Shown here piece by piece: positions 1 to 10,360 of a stretch of 64,000 nt of DNA; position 1 is the first letter of the stretch, and each line of letters starts with the position of its first letter. Below the pieces are notes generated by a model. It was not told where the DNA came from. It was given only the letters and a program-made list of their open reading frames with translations, and searched no databases. The position numbers were made by a program, and so were the translations under genes. Location: the NCBI GenBank assembly GCA_037176725.1, contig JAZBRS010000057.1, positions 84,899,501 through 84,963,500 of the forward strand. Direction: 5' to 3'. The stretch is from Posidonia oceanica (lineage: Eukaryota; Streptophyta; Magnoliopsida; Alismatales; Posidoniaceae).

Positions 1-1059
1 CACCGAAAGCTCGCTCTGAGCCAACCCCAACCTCCACGAGCGCCGAACAGTCACCGCTGCAACTGCACAGACGTCACCGACCAGCTCCGATACTGCTGAG
101 GTCGGGAGGACGACTCAGACGCGGAAAAAGGTGACTCTTTGCTCCCTTAGCTTCCTCTTCTCCCCCTGCTGCTTCTCCGCCCTTTAGAATGGCATCTCCG
201 GTCTTCCTGCTCCGAAGTCAGCCGCCGGTCAGGTCGTCTTCTCCGGCGAGGCTCTCCGTTCGTCACGCTGCTCCGGCCAACGGAACATAGCTCCAGCGAC
301 CGTTCGAGCTCCGCACAAACATCAGGAAGCTTCTCCGGCCTTCAGAACGTGGCGTCGCTGCGTCGAACGGCCGGACCAAGCTCCTGAACCTCTGCAGAGC
401 TCCGACGAGCGCTCCGATGCGTTCCTGGCTGCGTCGTCCTCCGCCGATCGCCGCCCGACCTCCGTCAGCTCCGGGAGCACCTCCCTCGCTGATCAACTCA
501 TCTCCAGCAGCCCTGTGCCGGCGGTTGCGAGTGCTGGCAGCCAGCTGCTACGGTGCTCACGGCCGTCGACCGTTACTGTAGAATTATTTTTACATCTGTA
601 TAGTTTTTAGGTAAATATTGCATGCTTAGTCTAAGTTTTCTTATTTTTGCGTTTCAGTCCTTATGTCATTTAATCTGCTGTCTTTTTGATTTAAAACCAT
701 GTTAAATTGCATAAAGTATTTCTGTTTTTCTGTATTTGCATTCCAGTCCGTTTACTGTGCTTGCCAGTTATAAAAAATTATGCTTTAGCCCTTCTGGTTT
801 CTTTTTTTGCGTCTGAATCCTGCAGTAGATTATTTATTTTTAATGTATTAAGTTTGCCTTATTATATTGCATTCCAGACCCCTGTATTTCACTGTTTTTG
901 TATCTTAGTCCTCTGCATTGTAGTAACTTAGGTTTCTTTTTTAATTTTTGCATGCTGCATTGCATATTATCCCCTCTGTTTTTTCATTTTTGCATGTAAG
1001 TCCTTTTAAATGCACAGTAATCATTTTGCATGCATTTTTGCTTATTGCATTGCATTTTC

Positions 1060-1530
1060 AACCCTATTTTTTTAAAAAATTGCACATCAGTCCTTTGTTC
1101 ATGATTTCAGTGCATAGTTTGCATATTAAATTGCATTTTTGACCCTGCATGGTTTCAAAATGATACATAGGTCCTTTGCATCATTATAAAATCATGTAAA
1201 ATGCCTGGTTTGCCCTCAAAATTGCATTTTAGCTCCCACGTTTGCAAAATTGCATGTAGGCCCTCCACTTGCATTCCCAGGCTCCTCAGAACCCTGTTTT
1301 CTAGAAAAATTGCATTTTAGACCCCAGAGTTTTTCAAAATTGCATTTTGCTTGCCATTTGCTTTCAAAACTTCCTCTGATGCATACCCACTTTTCAAAAT
1401 TGCATTCTAAGCCCAGTCTTTTGCAAAACCGCATGCAACCCCTCCTGTTTTCAAAGCCCCTGCTTGTAAGCCCCAATCCTTTTCAAAAATTTGCATTTAA
1501 GCCCCTTTTCTTTTTTAAAAATAGCATTTA
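1060..1530 (+). repeat. LTR array of AAAATTGCATTTT-type units
   Basis: The motif AAAATTGCATTTT and close variants recur every 30 to 80 bp, followed by pyrimidine-rich text such as AGACCC. The core is an inverted repeat, AAAAT-TGC-ATTTT. The same array lies at equal relative positions in the other LTRs (13570-14320; 30140-30830 and 51990-52600 on the minus strand). Confidence 0.75.
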
Positions 1531-1816
1531 ACCCCCCTTTTTTCTTAAAAGTCTTCCTCCTTGTCTTTTCTTGCATCTTGCATGCATTTGCATTCATTTA
1601 GCTTTGCATTAAGCATCCCTTTGCACACACTAAGTCCCTTTGGCTCCCTTTCACCTGGGAGGACCTTTTGCACACCCCTAGGACCTCTTGAACACTTAGA
1701 TCTGCTTTTCTCCCCTGTTCTGGCCCTCCTGCCTTGAAGCTGCGATATATTCCAATCCGGACGTTGGATCTTCTCAAACAAGCTGCCCAGGCGACCGCAC
1801 CGAAGCGCTCTTCAGC

Positions 1817-1857
1817 ATGGACCAAGCAGATTTCAGATCAAGCCCCAGGATTTCCAG
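1817..1857 (+). other. Putative short first exon with 5' splice site in the LTR
   Basis: An ATG at 1817 opens 13 codons (MDQADFRSSPRIS) plus two bases and ends exactly at CAG|GTATGT. The exon is 41 nt long here, in the C LTR (14615-14655) and in the B 5' LTR (51720-51680, minus strand), with the donor kept as CAG|GTACGT or AAG|GTAAGT. This is conserved across divergent LTR types; splicing itself is inferred. Confidence 0.5.
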
Positions 1858-2319
1858 GTATGTCCTCCCGAACCCCTGCATTGCATTCATTAGCATGCCA
1901 TTTGCATAGTTTGCTTTGTTTTCGCTTTCCGTCTCTTTGAGCATGTAGAATAGGACCTCCTCTTCTTGTCTATCAACTCAAATCCCCGTTTCGCGTACTC
2001 TCGGGCGTTTTGTGTTGTGTTTCCCCTGGATTCACCACTTATTGTGACTTTCTTCCCCCTTTTCCACGATCCGATCGCATCGTGAGCTTTGGGCAGCGTG
2101 CGAGACACATCGTGGAGCGGTTTAGTGGGAAACGGTCACAGAAAAGTGGTAATCCCTCCATTTGCTCACTTCTCCCCTTTGTAGGTCTTCACACCTACTC
2201 TGTGTGGCCCTAAATAGCGTCTGTTCTCACACACGTGCTGTTTTACCTCTCCTTTAGCTTCTTCTGACCTTTTTCCCTGCATTTGCATTCGCATGGCTTT
2301 TCGAGGTTTTTTTCGCTGC

Positions 2320-2715
2320 TTTTGGCACAATTTTGCGTGCCTGCTCTCGTTTTGGCATCGTTTTGCGTGCCCGCCTTCTCTTTTGCGTTGTTTTGCGCGC
2401 CCGCTTTCGTTTTGGCACCGTTTTGCATGTCTGCTTTGTCTTTCGCGCTGTTTTGCGTGCTCGCCTTGTTTTTGGCACAGTTTTGCGTGCCCGTTATCGT
2501 CTCTTGCACCGATTTGCGTGTCGCCTTGCTTTTTCGCTCGTTTTGCGTGCTGATCTTGTCTTTTTGCACCGTTTTGTGTTCCGCCTTGCTTTTTCGCTCG
2601 TTTTGCGTGTCAATCTTGTCTTTTTGCTCCATTTTGCGTGCCATTTTTGTTTCTTGCCTCGTTTTGCCTGCCATTCTTGTTTCTTGCCTCGTTTTGCGTG
2701 TCGATCGCATTGCAT
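2320..2715 (+). repeat. LTR array of ~31-bp GGCAC...GTGCC units
   Basis: Units carry text like GGCACCGTTTTGCGTGCC, an inverted repeat GGCAC-N8-GTGCC. About a dozen degenerate copies are present. Basic or Cys/Phe-rich ORFs read through here on either strand and come from the repeat period, so they are not proteins. Confidence 0.75.
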
Positions 2716-3331
2716 GGTTTTCCCGTTGTTTTGCTTTTTCACCTGCATTTGCTTATAGGGTAGTGATGCTTACTACTTGAAGTTCTCACGAGCCAGGTTT
2801 CGCCCGGTTCGGAACACAGACAGCGCTGCTGAGCACTTAGACTGCACGTTTACTTCCTTGCTTTGCATCTCTCCACTTAGAGCACACCTTGAGCATTCAT
2901 TTAGGCATTCATAGGCACATAGGCATTCAGATCTGCATTTCCCTACGTATGCGAGCGTAAGCCTAGAAAGACCGATTCTCGGGCGTGTCGGGGGTGCCTA
3001 ACACCTTCCCCTGCGTGTAACAGGAGTCCTTGCCCAGTCTTTTGGCCCGTAATGACCATATTGCCCTTATCCTAGGCTAGAGTCATCTCATTTGCATGTA
3101 TTTGCATTTGTTTTCCCTTGCACTGCTTTGCTTTGCATTTCTTGTTTGGTTTTGCGTGTTAATTCACGCATTTCCCCCGGTTTTCCTTGTCTCCCGTTAA
3201 TAGACATGGTGGCGAGTCTGATTTGTCTTATCTTTCTCTTTTCCCCTCGATTTTAAGTGTTTTCGAGTCGAGCCTCTTCCTCGGATCAATCGCCGCTAAT
3301 AGTAAGCCTGATTCCGATTGGGATTACTACA

Positions 3332-4642
3332 GTTGCCTAGACCTTTGTTTTGCATGATTTTTGTTTCTTTGTCATCATGGTTTATTGCTCTGCATGTTTG
3401 CATCATTAGTTTTGAATATTGCATGGCTTTGGCTGCTAGATTTGGCCTTTAAGTTTGGTCAAGACTGCTAGTTGAGCCGCCGCTCACACCGACGACTTGA
3501 CTGTATTTTTCAACAGTCCACCAGCCAGACTTTAAGCCGCGGTATCTAGTGACCCATATCGGCCTTTTACATAGTAATTGCATGGTTTTGATCGTGGATA
3601 GCCCTCTGTATTTCTGCATGCTTAGTTCTCGATTTTGCATAGTCCACATGCCTTGTTTTCAGCAGCAAAGGTCCCTACTTGGCAATACTGTGCATGGCCT
3701 TGTCGCTAGGGAGCCCGACGACTGGTTCTGGTGCCACTCACAGTGGCGACCCAGCTCAATTGCTGCTCTCAGCGGCAACTTGGCTGCAGTTCAGGCAGTG
3801 GGCCACGCCACTCGCTCACCGCCGCCCTGCTTTGTTGACTGACTTGTTTTTATGCTAGTTATCTCAGAGCATGCATTTTTATTGCTTTATCGCCGATTTC
3901 GCGTTTTTCATGATTTCCATAGCCTCCTTGGCGATGATTGTCGCTGCGTTGGTAGCAGGAGAGTGCTCTATGTCACCAGCTCCACCGACGACAGGCACTG
4001 CCGCCCCTATGGCCGGCGACTCCAGCAGCAATCCAAGTAGTGGACATAGCCATCCTTCTGCCGCCTTGTTTTTTTACTCGACCTGCTTAGCTTTCGTTTT
4101 GCTTCTTGCTTGCTTATCACCTATTTGCAATGCTTTAACTCTATTTAATTAATTTTAAACAAGTTTGCTAAGCTTTGCATGGTTTATTAATTGCATCTTG
4201 TATACCGCCTTAGGGCGAACATAAACCGGTGTTTCACGCTAACATTTGCCACACAATTGCGGATCAGTTAAGAAAGACTGATTCCTCAGGCATGTCGGGG
4301 GTGCTTAACACCTTCCTCGCACGTAACAGGAGTCCTTGCCCTTTCTCTGGGCTGCATTGACCTTGTGTCACGCATTTGCATTAATTTTTGCATGCTTTCT
4401 AAAATGCATAGGCTTTCCCTACACGTTCTTTACACGGTCTTCCTAATTTTCCTGTTTTAATAAATCAGGTGGCGACTCTGTGTCTTTTCTTTATTTCTCT
4501 TTGGCTTTCGTCTCTGCTTTTCGGTGTTTTTGAGTCGAGTTTCCTTCCTTGGATTCACCTGCATAAAAGTGAACCTACTTCCGATCGGTGCACGCAAGCT
4601 TTGGCATCGTGCATGGACGATCCGATTTTCAGGATTACTACA
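3332..4642 (+). repeat. 3' part of a second LTR type (E-type)
   Basis: After the terminus at 3331 the sequence resembles, with divergence, the extension at about 9500-10360 of the big LTR (for example the AAGCTTTGCATGGTTTAT stretch at 4171-4190). It then continues into a typical LTR end: the GGGGGTGCTTAACACC block near 4300, an exact PBS-like 11-mer at 4470-4480, the GTGCACGCAAGC...GCATGGACGATC stretch and GGATTACTACA ending at 4642. It appears to be the rest of an LTR into which the upstream LTR was inserted. The TSD cannot be checked because the left side is outside the window. No gene is seen. Confidence 0.65.
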
Positions 4643-4991
4643 ATATCTACAGCACCAAAACCATTCCTTCTCTTTTATCATTCTGCTCTTCAAGACTTGC
4701 CTCAGCACTGAGACAGTACTCCTACCAAGCACATGTTGACCTCCTTCGACACACACTGGTCCAAAGCTCCTACCAGCCATATCTTGTGCAGGCAGAATCC
4801 CCCTTTGCTTGAATGTGCTTAGTATCTGCGTTTTGAATGCTAGCTACTGAATATATTGAACTGCCTCACTAGCTTTGAAATCTGCTTCCTTCAGTCAGTC
4901 ATTATATGTCTGTATGATCTGATAAACCACAACCTTGGTTACAGGTACATGAAGATTCTGCACCAGCTGCCTACATTTTTCCTCTTGTGCA

Positions 4992-6019
4992 ATGGGTTTC
5001 CCTACTTTAGTGACCCCGATGCATTGCTCCGAGACCCTGCGAGAGTGGATTGGCAAGTTCACCGAAGGTGACTAGGAGAGGTTGCGCACATGGGGCATAC
5101 CGTCTAAGCTTCTGAGGGCTGCTGATGTGGAGGTGAGCCGACATCTCTTATGTGCTGCTACAAGATCCTGGAAGCTAGCGCATCATGTTTTCCACTTTGG
5201 CAGAACGGAGCTAACGCCCACGCTAGAGGAAGTACGCTGGATCTTCTGCTTCTCCAAGATCATGGGACCAGCTGTGTTCATGAGGCGTGACGGCTATGCC
5301 GTAGTTTTGAGCCAGCTGACTGGATGATAGTTGCAATCAAGGTCGCTGAGATTACGCTTGCTGTGGTGACTCAGCAGATTGACCTAGCACCAATCATCCT
5401 AGCAATGACTTACCGCAAACTGGACTGCGTCTCACACCGCTACCGCCACTTCTACGACTACGGGGCCCTGATACAGATTTGGCTAGCCAGACACCTAGAG
5501 ATGGATATTCTATGCCCCCAGAGGCATGCCTTCGAAACAAACTGCAATAGCGACCATGCCAAGACTATCAAGAGCATCCAGGAGGAATACAAGAAGCTGT
5601 CAAAGCTAACAGATGATGCAGTAACCTGGCGTATCATCCCATCGGCTGCTGAACAATTCATTGTCTTCTTCAGCACCCATGACATGCGACTTGTTATGCT
5701 GCCAGGATTCACCAGGGGTGTGGAATACCACCTTATCCGGGTCATGCGGCAATTCGGCTTCCAGTAGGGCGCCTTTGTTGATAGCACAGTGCCTAGGCTT
5801 TTGCAGCCCTATCCTCTCAATTCAACAACTGCTACAACAGAGCTAGCTAACCTGATGCAGCATGGAGTGAAGTCGACAGACATCATGGCTGCAAAAGGCT
5901 CAGGTTGCACCCCTGAGTATGTGACCGAGGTGCAGGGACTCTTGTCCATCAGCGAGATCCTGCTTGGCACACCTTTATTCCCTGACTCCAGGAGATCAAA
6001 GAAGGCCCGAATCAGTTAG
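4992..6019 (+). pseudogene. Broken ORF2 (DUF7745-like) of element D
   Basis: This is the third copy of the accessory ORF that lies downstream of integrase in B and C. It opens with ATG at 4992 (MGFPTLVTPMHCSE). A TAG at 5073 comes early. The frame then runs through the conserved ELTPTLEEV and FMRRDGY motifs to about 5325, where roughly 50 codons present in B and C are missing and the frame shifts. The second half (IVAIKVAEITLAVV, then LPGFTRGVEYHLIRVMRQFGF) continues to a TAG at 5765, where B and C read CAG, and on to the natural stop at 6017-6019. An acceptor-like TTACAG at 4939-4944 lies 47 nt before the ATG, as in the other copies. It is not expressible as one protein. Confidence 0.75.
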
Positions 6020-6596
6020 GGCATTTGTGCAGTTGCTTGCTTGTTTAGTTTTTTTTAAATCCTGCTGTATCGTTTTTGGCGTGCCATAGGCATGTAACCA
6101 TAGCTTAATCAATGCAAAGATGTTTTGTGCCATCTATTTGTGTTTCATGCCTAGCCTTATGCATATATGTTCTTGCCGCTCAGACCTTGGGCCGCAACCA
6201 AGTTTGCTACCAGGATGCTGCAGGAGACACATCAAGCACTTCAAAGAGTTAGGAGCAGCAACCAGGACTCTCAGCACAAGGGAGCTGTAGGAAAGCCCCC
6301 CGCAATCAATCCAGATGCTAGAATCTCTACAGACCCACACCGTCAAAGCAAGCAAAGCCACCGGGCACTCTCGCCCGGACATTCCTTCGGGCTGGTACCC
6401 TTAACTACTTGTTTGGCAAACACGTCAGTTTTTTCTGCTTTCTCCGTTTTTCCGATGCCAAGGCTGCTTCGGCTGTCCCCTTGTATCATCCCTGATACCA
6501 AGGGCATCTCTTTTGCTGCCCTATGGTATCACCCCTCTTTTTTCCTTCCTTTCCTTTTGGTCGGAAGTCCCTACACTTACCAGTTGTTCTTTGCGT
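6020..6596 (+). other. 3' region of element D after ORF2, non-coding
   Basis: No gene is seen. Near 6484-6505 is the counterpart of the stem-loop found in B and C (TATCA...TGATA arms), followed by the same CAAGGGCATC text. The stretch 6370-6420 matches the CTGG...GGCAAAC text preceding that hairpin in C. Confidence 0.6.
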
Positions 6597-7680
6597 GACT
6601 CCGCTCCGTGCGGATGGAGTCCCCTACTTGTTTCCTCATGCAAGGTTAGGCCCGCTTGCTTCCTCGTGCAAGGACAAGCTTTGCTCGGCTCCATGCAGAC
6701 GGAGTCCCCTGCCTATTTCCTCGTGTGAGGATAAGCTTTTGCACAGCCTCGTGCGGACAGAGTCTCCTGCCTGTTTCCTCATGCGAGGATCAGGCCTGCT
6801 TGTTTCCTCGACGTGAGGACAAGCACCCTTGCCGACTTCGCTCCGTGCGGACGGAGTCCCCTGCCTGTTTCCTTGTTCAAGGATTAGCCCTGCCTGCTTC
6901 CTCGTGCGAGGACAAGCCCCCATTGGCGACTTCACTTTGTGCGGATGGAGTCCTCTACCTGTTTCCTCATGTAAGGATCAGCCCTGCTTGCTTCCACGTG
7001 CGAGGACAAGCCCCCTTTTGGTGACTTCACTCCATGCGGACAAAGTCCCCTACCTGTTTCCTCATGCGAGGATCACCCTGCTTGCTTCCTCGCATGAGGA
7101 CAAGCCCCCTTGGCGACTTCGCTTCGTGTGGACGAAGTCCCTTGCCTGTTTCCTCGTGCGAGGTCAGGCCTGCTTGCTTCCTTGGCTTACGACAAGCCCC
7201 CTTTTTTGTGACTCTGCTCCGGGCAGACGGAGTCCCCTGCCTGTTTCCTCGTGAGACGATCAGGCCCGCTTCCTCGTGTGAGGACAAGCCCCTCTTGGTG
7301 ACTTGGCTCCGTGCGGACGAAGTCCCTCGCCTGTTTCCTTGTGCAAGAATCAAGCCCGCTTGCTTCCTCGTGGGAGGACAAGCCTTTGCTCGACTCCGTC
7401 CGCACGAAGTCCCCTACCTGTTTCCTCATGCGAGGTCAGGCCCGCTTGCTTCCTCGTGCGAGGACAAGCCTTTCCTCGACTCCGTCCGCACGGAGTCCCT
7501 TGCCTGTTTCCTCGTGCGACGTCAAGCCCACTTGCTTCCTCGTGTGAGGACAATCCTTTACTGGACTCCATCCACACGGAGTCCTCTACCTGTCTCCTCG
7601 TGCGAGGTCAGGTCTGTTTGCTTCCTCGTGCGAGGACAAGCCTTTGCGAGACTTCGTTCTAGGTGGACGGAGGGCTGCCT
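6597..7680 (+). repeat. 3'-region array of ~87-bp double-hairpin units (D)
   Basis: About a dozen units of roughly 86 to 105 bp. Each holds two or three short inverted repeats: CCTCG-TG-CGAGG (twice per unit, separated by GACAAGC or GTCAGGC) and GACTCCGT-CCGC-ACGGAGTC, perfect at about 7479-7500. A shorter version of the array lies in C at 57893-58215. Long Cys/Pro-rich and Gly/Arg-rich ORFs on both strands arise from the repeat and are not genes. Confidence 0.8.
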
Positions 7681-8108
7681 GCTTTCGCTTTCTCAGCAGG
7701 GGGAGATGCCCCCTCTTCCCTCACGTGTTCTCGAAATCCTACCCCTCTTTGCGCGGCTCTGGCCGTTCACTTGCCTCCTCAGGCGAGGACAAGCTATCAC
7801 TTTTCCCCCCGAGCTGGTAGCTCTCATTCCTCGGACGACAAGCCCGTTAGCCTTGTCTGACGCCACTTTTGCGCAAGTATGGACTAGCCACCAACTTGCC
7901 TCCTTGCATTAGCATCACTTTGCATTAGCATGCCTTGCATCAGCACTTGCATCTGCATTTGCATTTTGCATACCGGCAACGAGTCATGATTTTCGGTGTA
8001 TTAGCCGAATAAGTGGATCGCGCCAACAGCAACATCTAGTTCTCACAGGTGTCAGGTGGGGTGTCTTGTCTACCCTGAGCCACAGTCTCGCTACGCTTGA
8101 CCTCACTC
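7681..8108 (+). other. Non-coding end of the element D interior
   Basis: Unique-looking text with a run of GCATTAGCAT/TTGCATCAGC repeats at 7905-7970 and GCGCCAACAGCAACATC near 8015. It is nearly identical to 58216-58647 in front of the C 3' LTR. No ORF is supported. Confidence 0.6.
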
Positions 8109-8117
8109 AGGGAGGGG
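8109..8117 (+). promoter_or_regulatory. Polypurine tract of element D
   Basis: AGGGAGGGG followed by CATC and then the LTR start TGTAGACAC at 8122. The same tract precedes the C 3' LTR (58648-58656) and, on the minus strand, the B 3' LTR (34272-34281). It would prime plus-strand DNA synthesis. Confidence 0.85.
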
Positions 8118-8121
8118 CATC

Positions 8122-10360
8122 TGTAGACACATCATTTTGACAAACTTTTAGTTGGAGAATCTCTGGAAGTTTGCTCAGAAGATGGTACGGCAAATCCTAT
8201 TCAAAACCCTACCCAAAACCAATTCAAAACCATCCTATTCCATTTCACAAATTTAACCCAAGCTTTAAACCAACACCAGACCAATAGCAGCCCAGTCTAC
8301 TGAGTTGCACACTCAGGTGCCACATGTAGAGGCGACTAGACCTCGTCGCCAAGATTAGTGGCGACTGGGTTTGGTGCCACGGGTAGCGGTGACTCGACTG
8401 TAACTCAGGCCACTGCCCAAGCCCTTCCCGTGTGGCCGTTGCCGGTCGTCGTCTCTTGCCACCCGTCCCCTCGGGCACTTACTTACCCACTCCCCGCCAC
8501 CCATACGCACCAAGGCCCACTTACTTCCCTGCCGACCGCCCTTTCCTCCCACACTCACAGACCTCCCCTCACCGCCTTCGTTGGCTGCCTGTCACGACGA
8601 CTTCGTCGTCCTCGCTTGCCACCACACTTACTCCCTTTCCATTCCCCACTTACTTCCTTGCCAGAGCCAGCCCTCTTCGCGCTCTCACGACCCTCACTGC
8701 CCCTTTCGTCCTCGTGTGCAAAAGCAACCATCCAACAAAACCCACCACCGCCACCTAAACCCATCACCGCTCTCACTCTCACACACGCACACTTCCTCCT
8801 CACTTGATTCTAGAGCACAATTGAGCGACCTCAAAGCATTACCCACTTTCCCTTGAGCGATTTCGAGCGATCCAAAGCCTTTCCAAGCCTTGTCGTTACC
8901 TTCTTCTCCAACTCCGACGAACCTTCTCCGCCAACTCCGACGAGCCACAAAGGTAGTATACCTCAACACATTGCATGTTTGAGGGTCCGGGAAGCTTTCC
9001 GAACCTCTTCCTTTCCTTCCCAAGTTGTTAGCTTGCATGATTGCACTCTCGGCCGGCCCAACGGCCGAGGATGCTTGGCAATGCCGGCGAGGTGCCGGCG
9101 GAGGTGGGAAAAAGGCACGAGCCTCTCTCTTCAACCTGGGGATGCTCCCTCGCATCCTCCTCCAAGCCACGAAGCTTCCAAGCCAACTCCTCGAGCCTTC
9201 GGCCGCCTCTATGGCCGGAGTTCTGCGAGCAACAGCGGCACAAAGTGGAGGAGGTGGGTGGAGTTCCTCGAGCCACCATTTTCCACACCGAAGGTGTGGT
9301 TGGGTTCGTGAGAATGCCGTCATGCTTCCCCAACCCTCCTTGGCATTTTAGGCTACACCCAAGTGGTGAATTTCGGTGTTGAAGTCCGATGAACGGACTG
9401 CCAGGTCAGTCGCCAGCATGAGCGGTGACTGATCTGCAACTCGACCTGCCTGCCGGTCGGACTTTGAGCTGCTGCTCTGACCGACTCAAAGTCCCATTTT
9501 ACGTGCTTGTTATATATTTGTGATCTTGGACGTTAGTTCTATATGCTTGTATAATTAGATTTCCATTTTGCATCATCGTGAGTTCTGGATTTGGCATTGA
9601 ACTTGGCTGTTTGAGCTACTGGAGTTGCAGGTCTGTCGCCAGTCTAACCGGTGACTCGACTGCAACTCGAGTCAGCCCTTCGGCCAACTTCAGGCCACTG
9701 TACTTCGTGAGCCACTTGTCCATTTCATAGTTTAAATGCATGCTTTTATTCCTAGATATGCCGGCTTTAGCTCCATGTGTTTGGTTTCAAGTTTTACTTT
9801 GATTATTTATCTTGTTCTTGGCAATGAAAGCCACTACTTGGGAACACTGTGAATGGCCGTGTCGCCTGATGCAGTGGCAACCAGCCTGGGCACCACAGAC
9901 AGTGGCGACTGGGTTGGCTGCTGCTCTCAGTGGCGACCCACCTTACAGTCCAAGTGGCGAGCGAGCCGCTAGATTGCCACCTTGTCGCTTCATTTTCTTG
10001 ACTTGTTTTTACTTTGATCTCGATGTTGGGCATGTTATTTGTGATTCCTAGGTTTTAATTTGCACCTTCATATCGCCTTTTATGCCCCTTTTGTGGCAAT
10101 GATCGCTGTTGTGTGGGGAGCTGGGTTCGTGCCTCTGCCGCCTGCCCTACCGGCGACAAGCACAGCCGCCTGTCAGATAGGCGACCCATGCACTGGTCCA
10201 AGTAGTGTGCTTAGCCGCCTTTGTTGTCGCTTTTCGCCTGCTTTCTTTGATGCTCTTTGTTTCAATTTGTTTCCCTTGTTGTTTATCGCCTCTGTACAAT
10301 GTTTTGACTTTATTTAGTCTTTTAAATAAGGTTTTCTAAGCTTTGCATGGTTTATAATTG
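8122..10360 (+). other. LTR extension in front of a second LTR start
   Basis: These 2239 bp are absent from the LTRs of element B, whose TGTTGACACC start aligns with position 10361. The extension has its own TG start and is present at the same length in the 3' LTR (58661-60899), so it has been copied by retrotransposition. It contains recurrent TGGCGACT/GGTGACTCGACTG text. ORFs of up to about 200 codons occur on both strands (for example 8694-9323 minus), but none has a recognisable motif or a matching reading-frame bias, and I do not call them genes. Confidence 0.7.

Larger units (their letters stand above)
1..3331 (+). repeat. 3' part of a Tat/Ogre-type LTR, cut by the window start
   Basis: Position 1 corresponds to about 12,937 in the complete LTR at 8122-16087, and the two run in parallel to the terminus GGATTACTACA at 3331. 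The same order of parts is seen: a GC-rich stretch, an array of AAAATTGCATTTT-like units (about 1060-1530), a short ATG exon with a splice donor (1817-1857), an array of 31-bp units (about 2320-2715), a conserved block (2968-3037) and a PBS-like 11-mer (3209-3219). No primer binding site follows position 3331, so this is not the upstream LTR of an intact element here. The last 50 bp are of the same type as element B and lack the insert seen at 16040-16080. Short ORFs inside it are repeat translations and not genes. Confidence 0.85.
4643..8121 (+). mobile_element. Element D: internal remnant lacking gag and pol
   Basis: The interior starts directly after the LTR terminus at 4642 with sequence that in C lies between pol and ORF2 (the GAGACAGTACTCCT stretch is shared with 25650). 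The PBS, leader, gag and all pol domains are absent, a loss of roughly 9 kb relative to C. What remains is a broken ORF2, a 3' region with a hairpin array and a PPT at 8109-8117 next to the LTR start at 8122. The downstream LTR is shared with element C, which suggests unequal recombination in a tandem array. Confidence 0.8.

Noticed and set aside
3332..3336. GTTGC as a target-site duplication of the LTR ending at 3331
   Set aside because: The matching left end is outside the window, so it cannot be tested.
7034..7912. 292-codon Cys/Pro/Ser-rich ORF
   Set aside because: It lies in the ~87-bp hairpin array of D, is open in several frames and is not kept in C or B.
8694..9323. 209-codon minus-strand ORF, also at 59236-59862
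   Set aside because: Present twice only because the LTR is duplicated; no motif and several overlapping frames are equally open.
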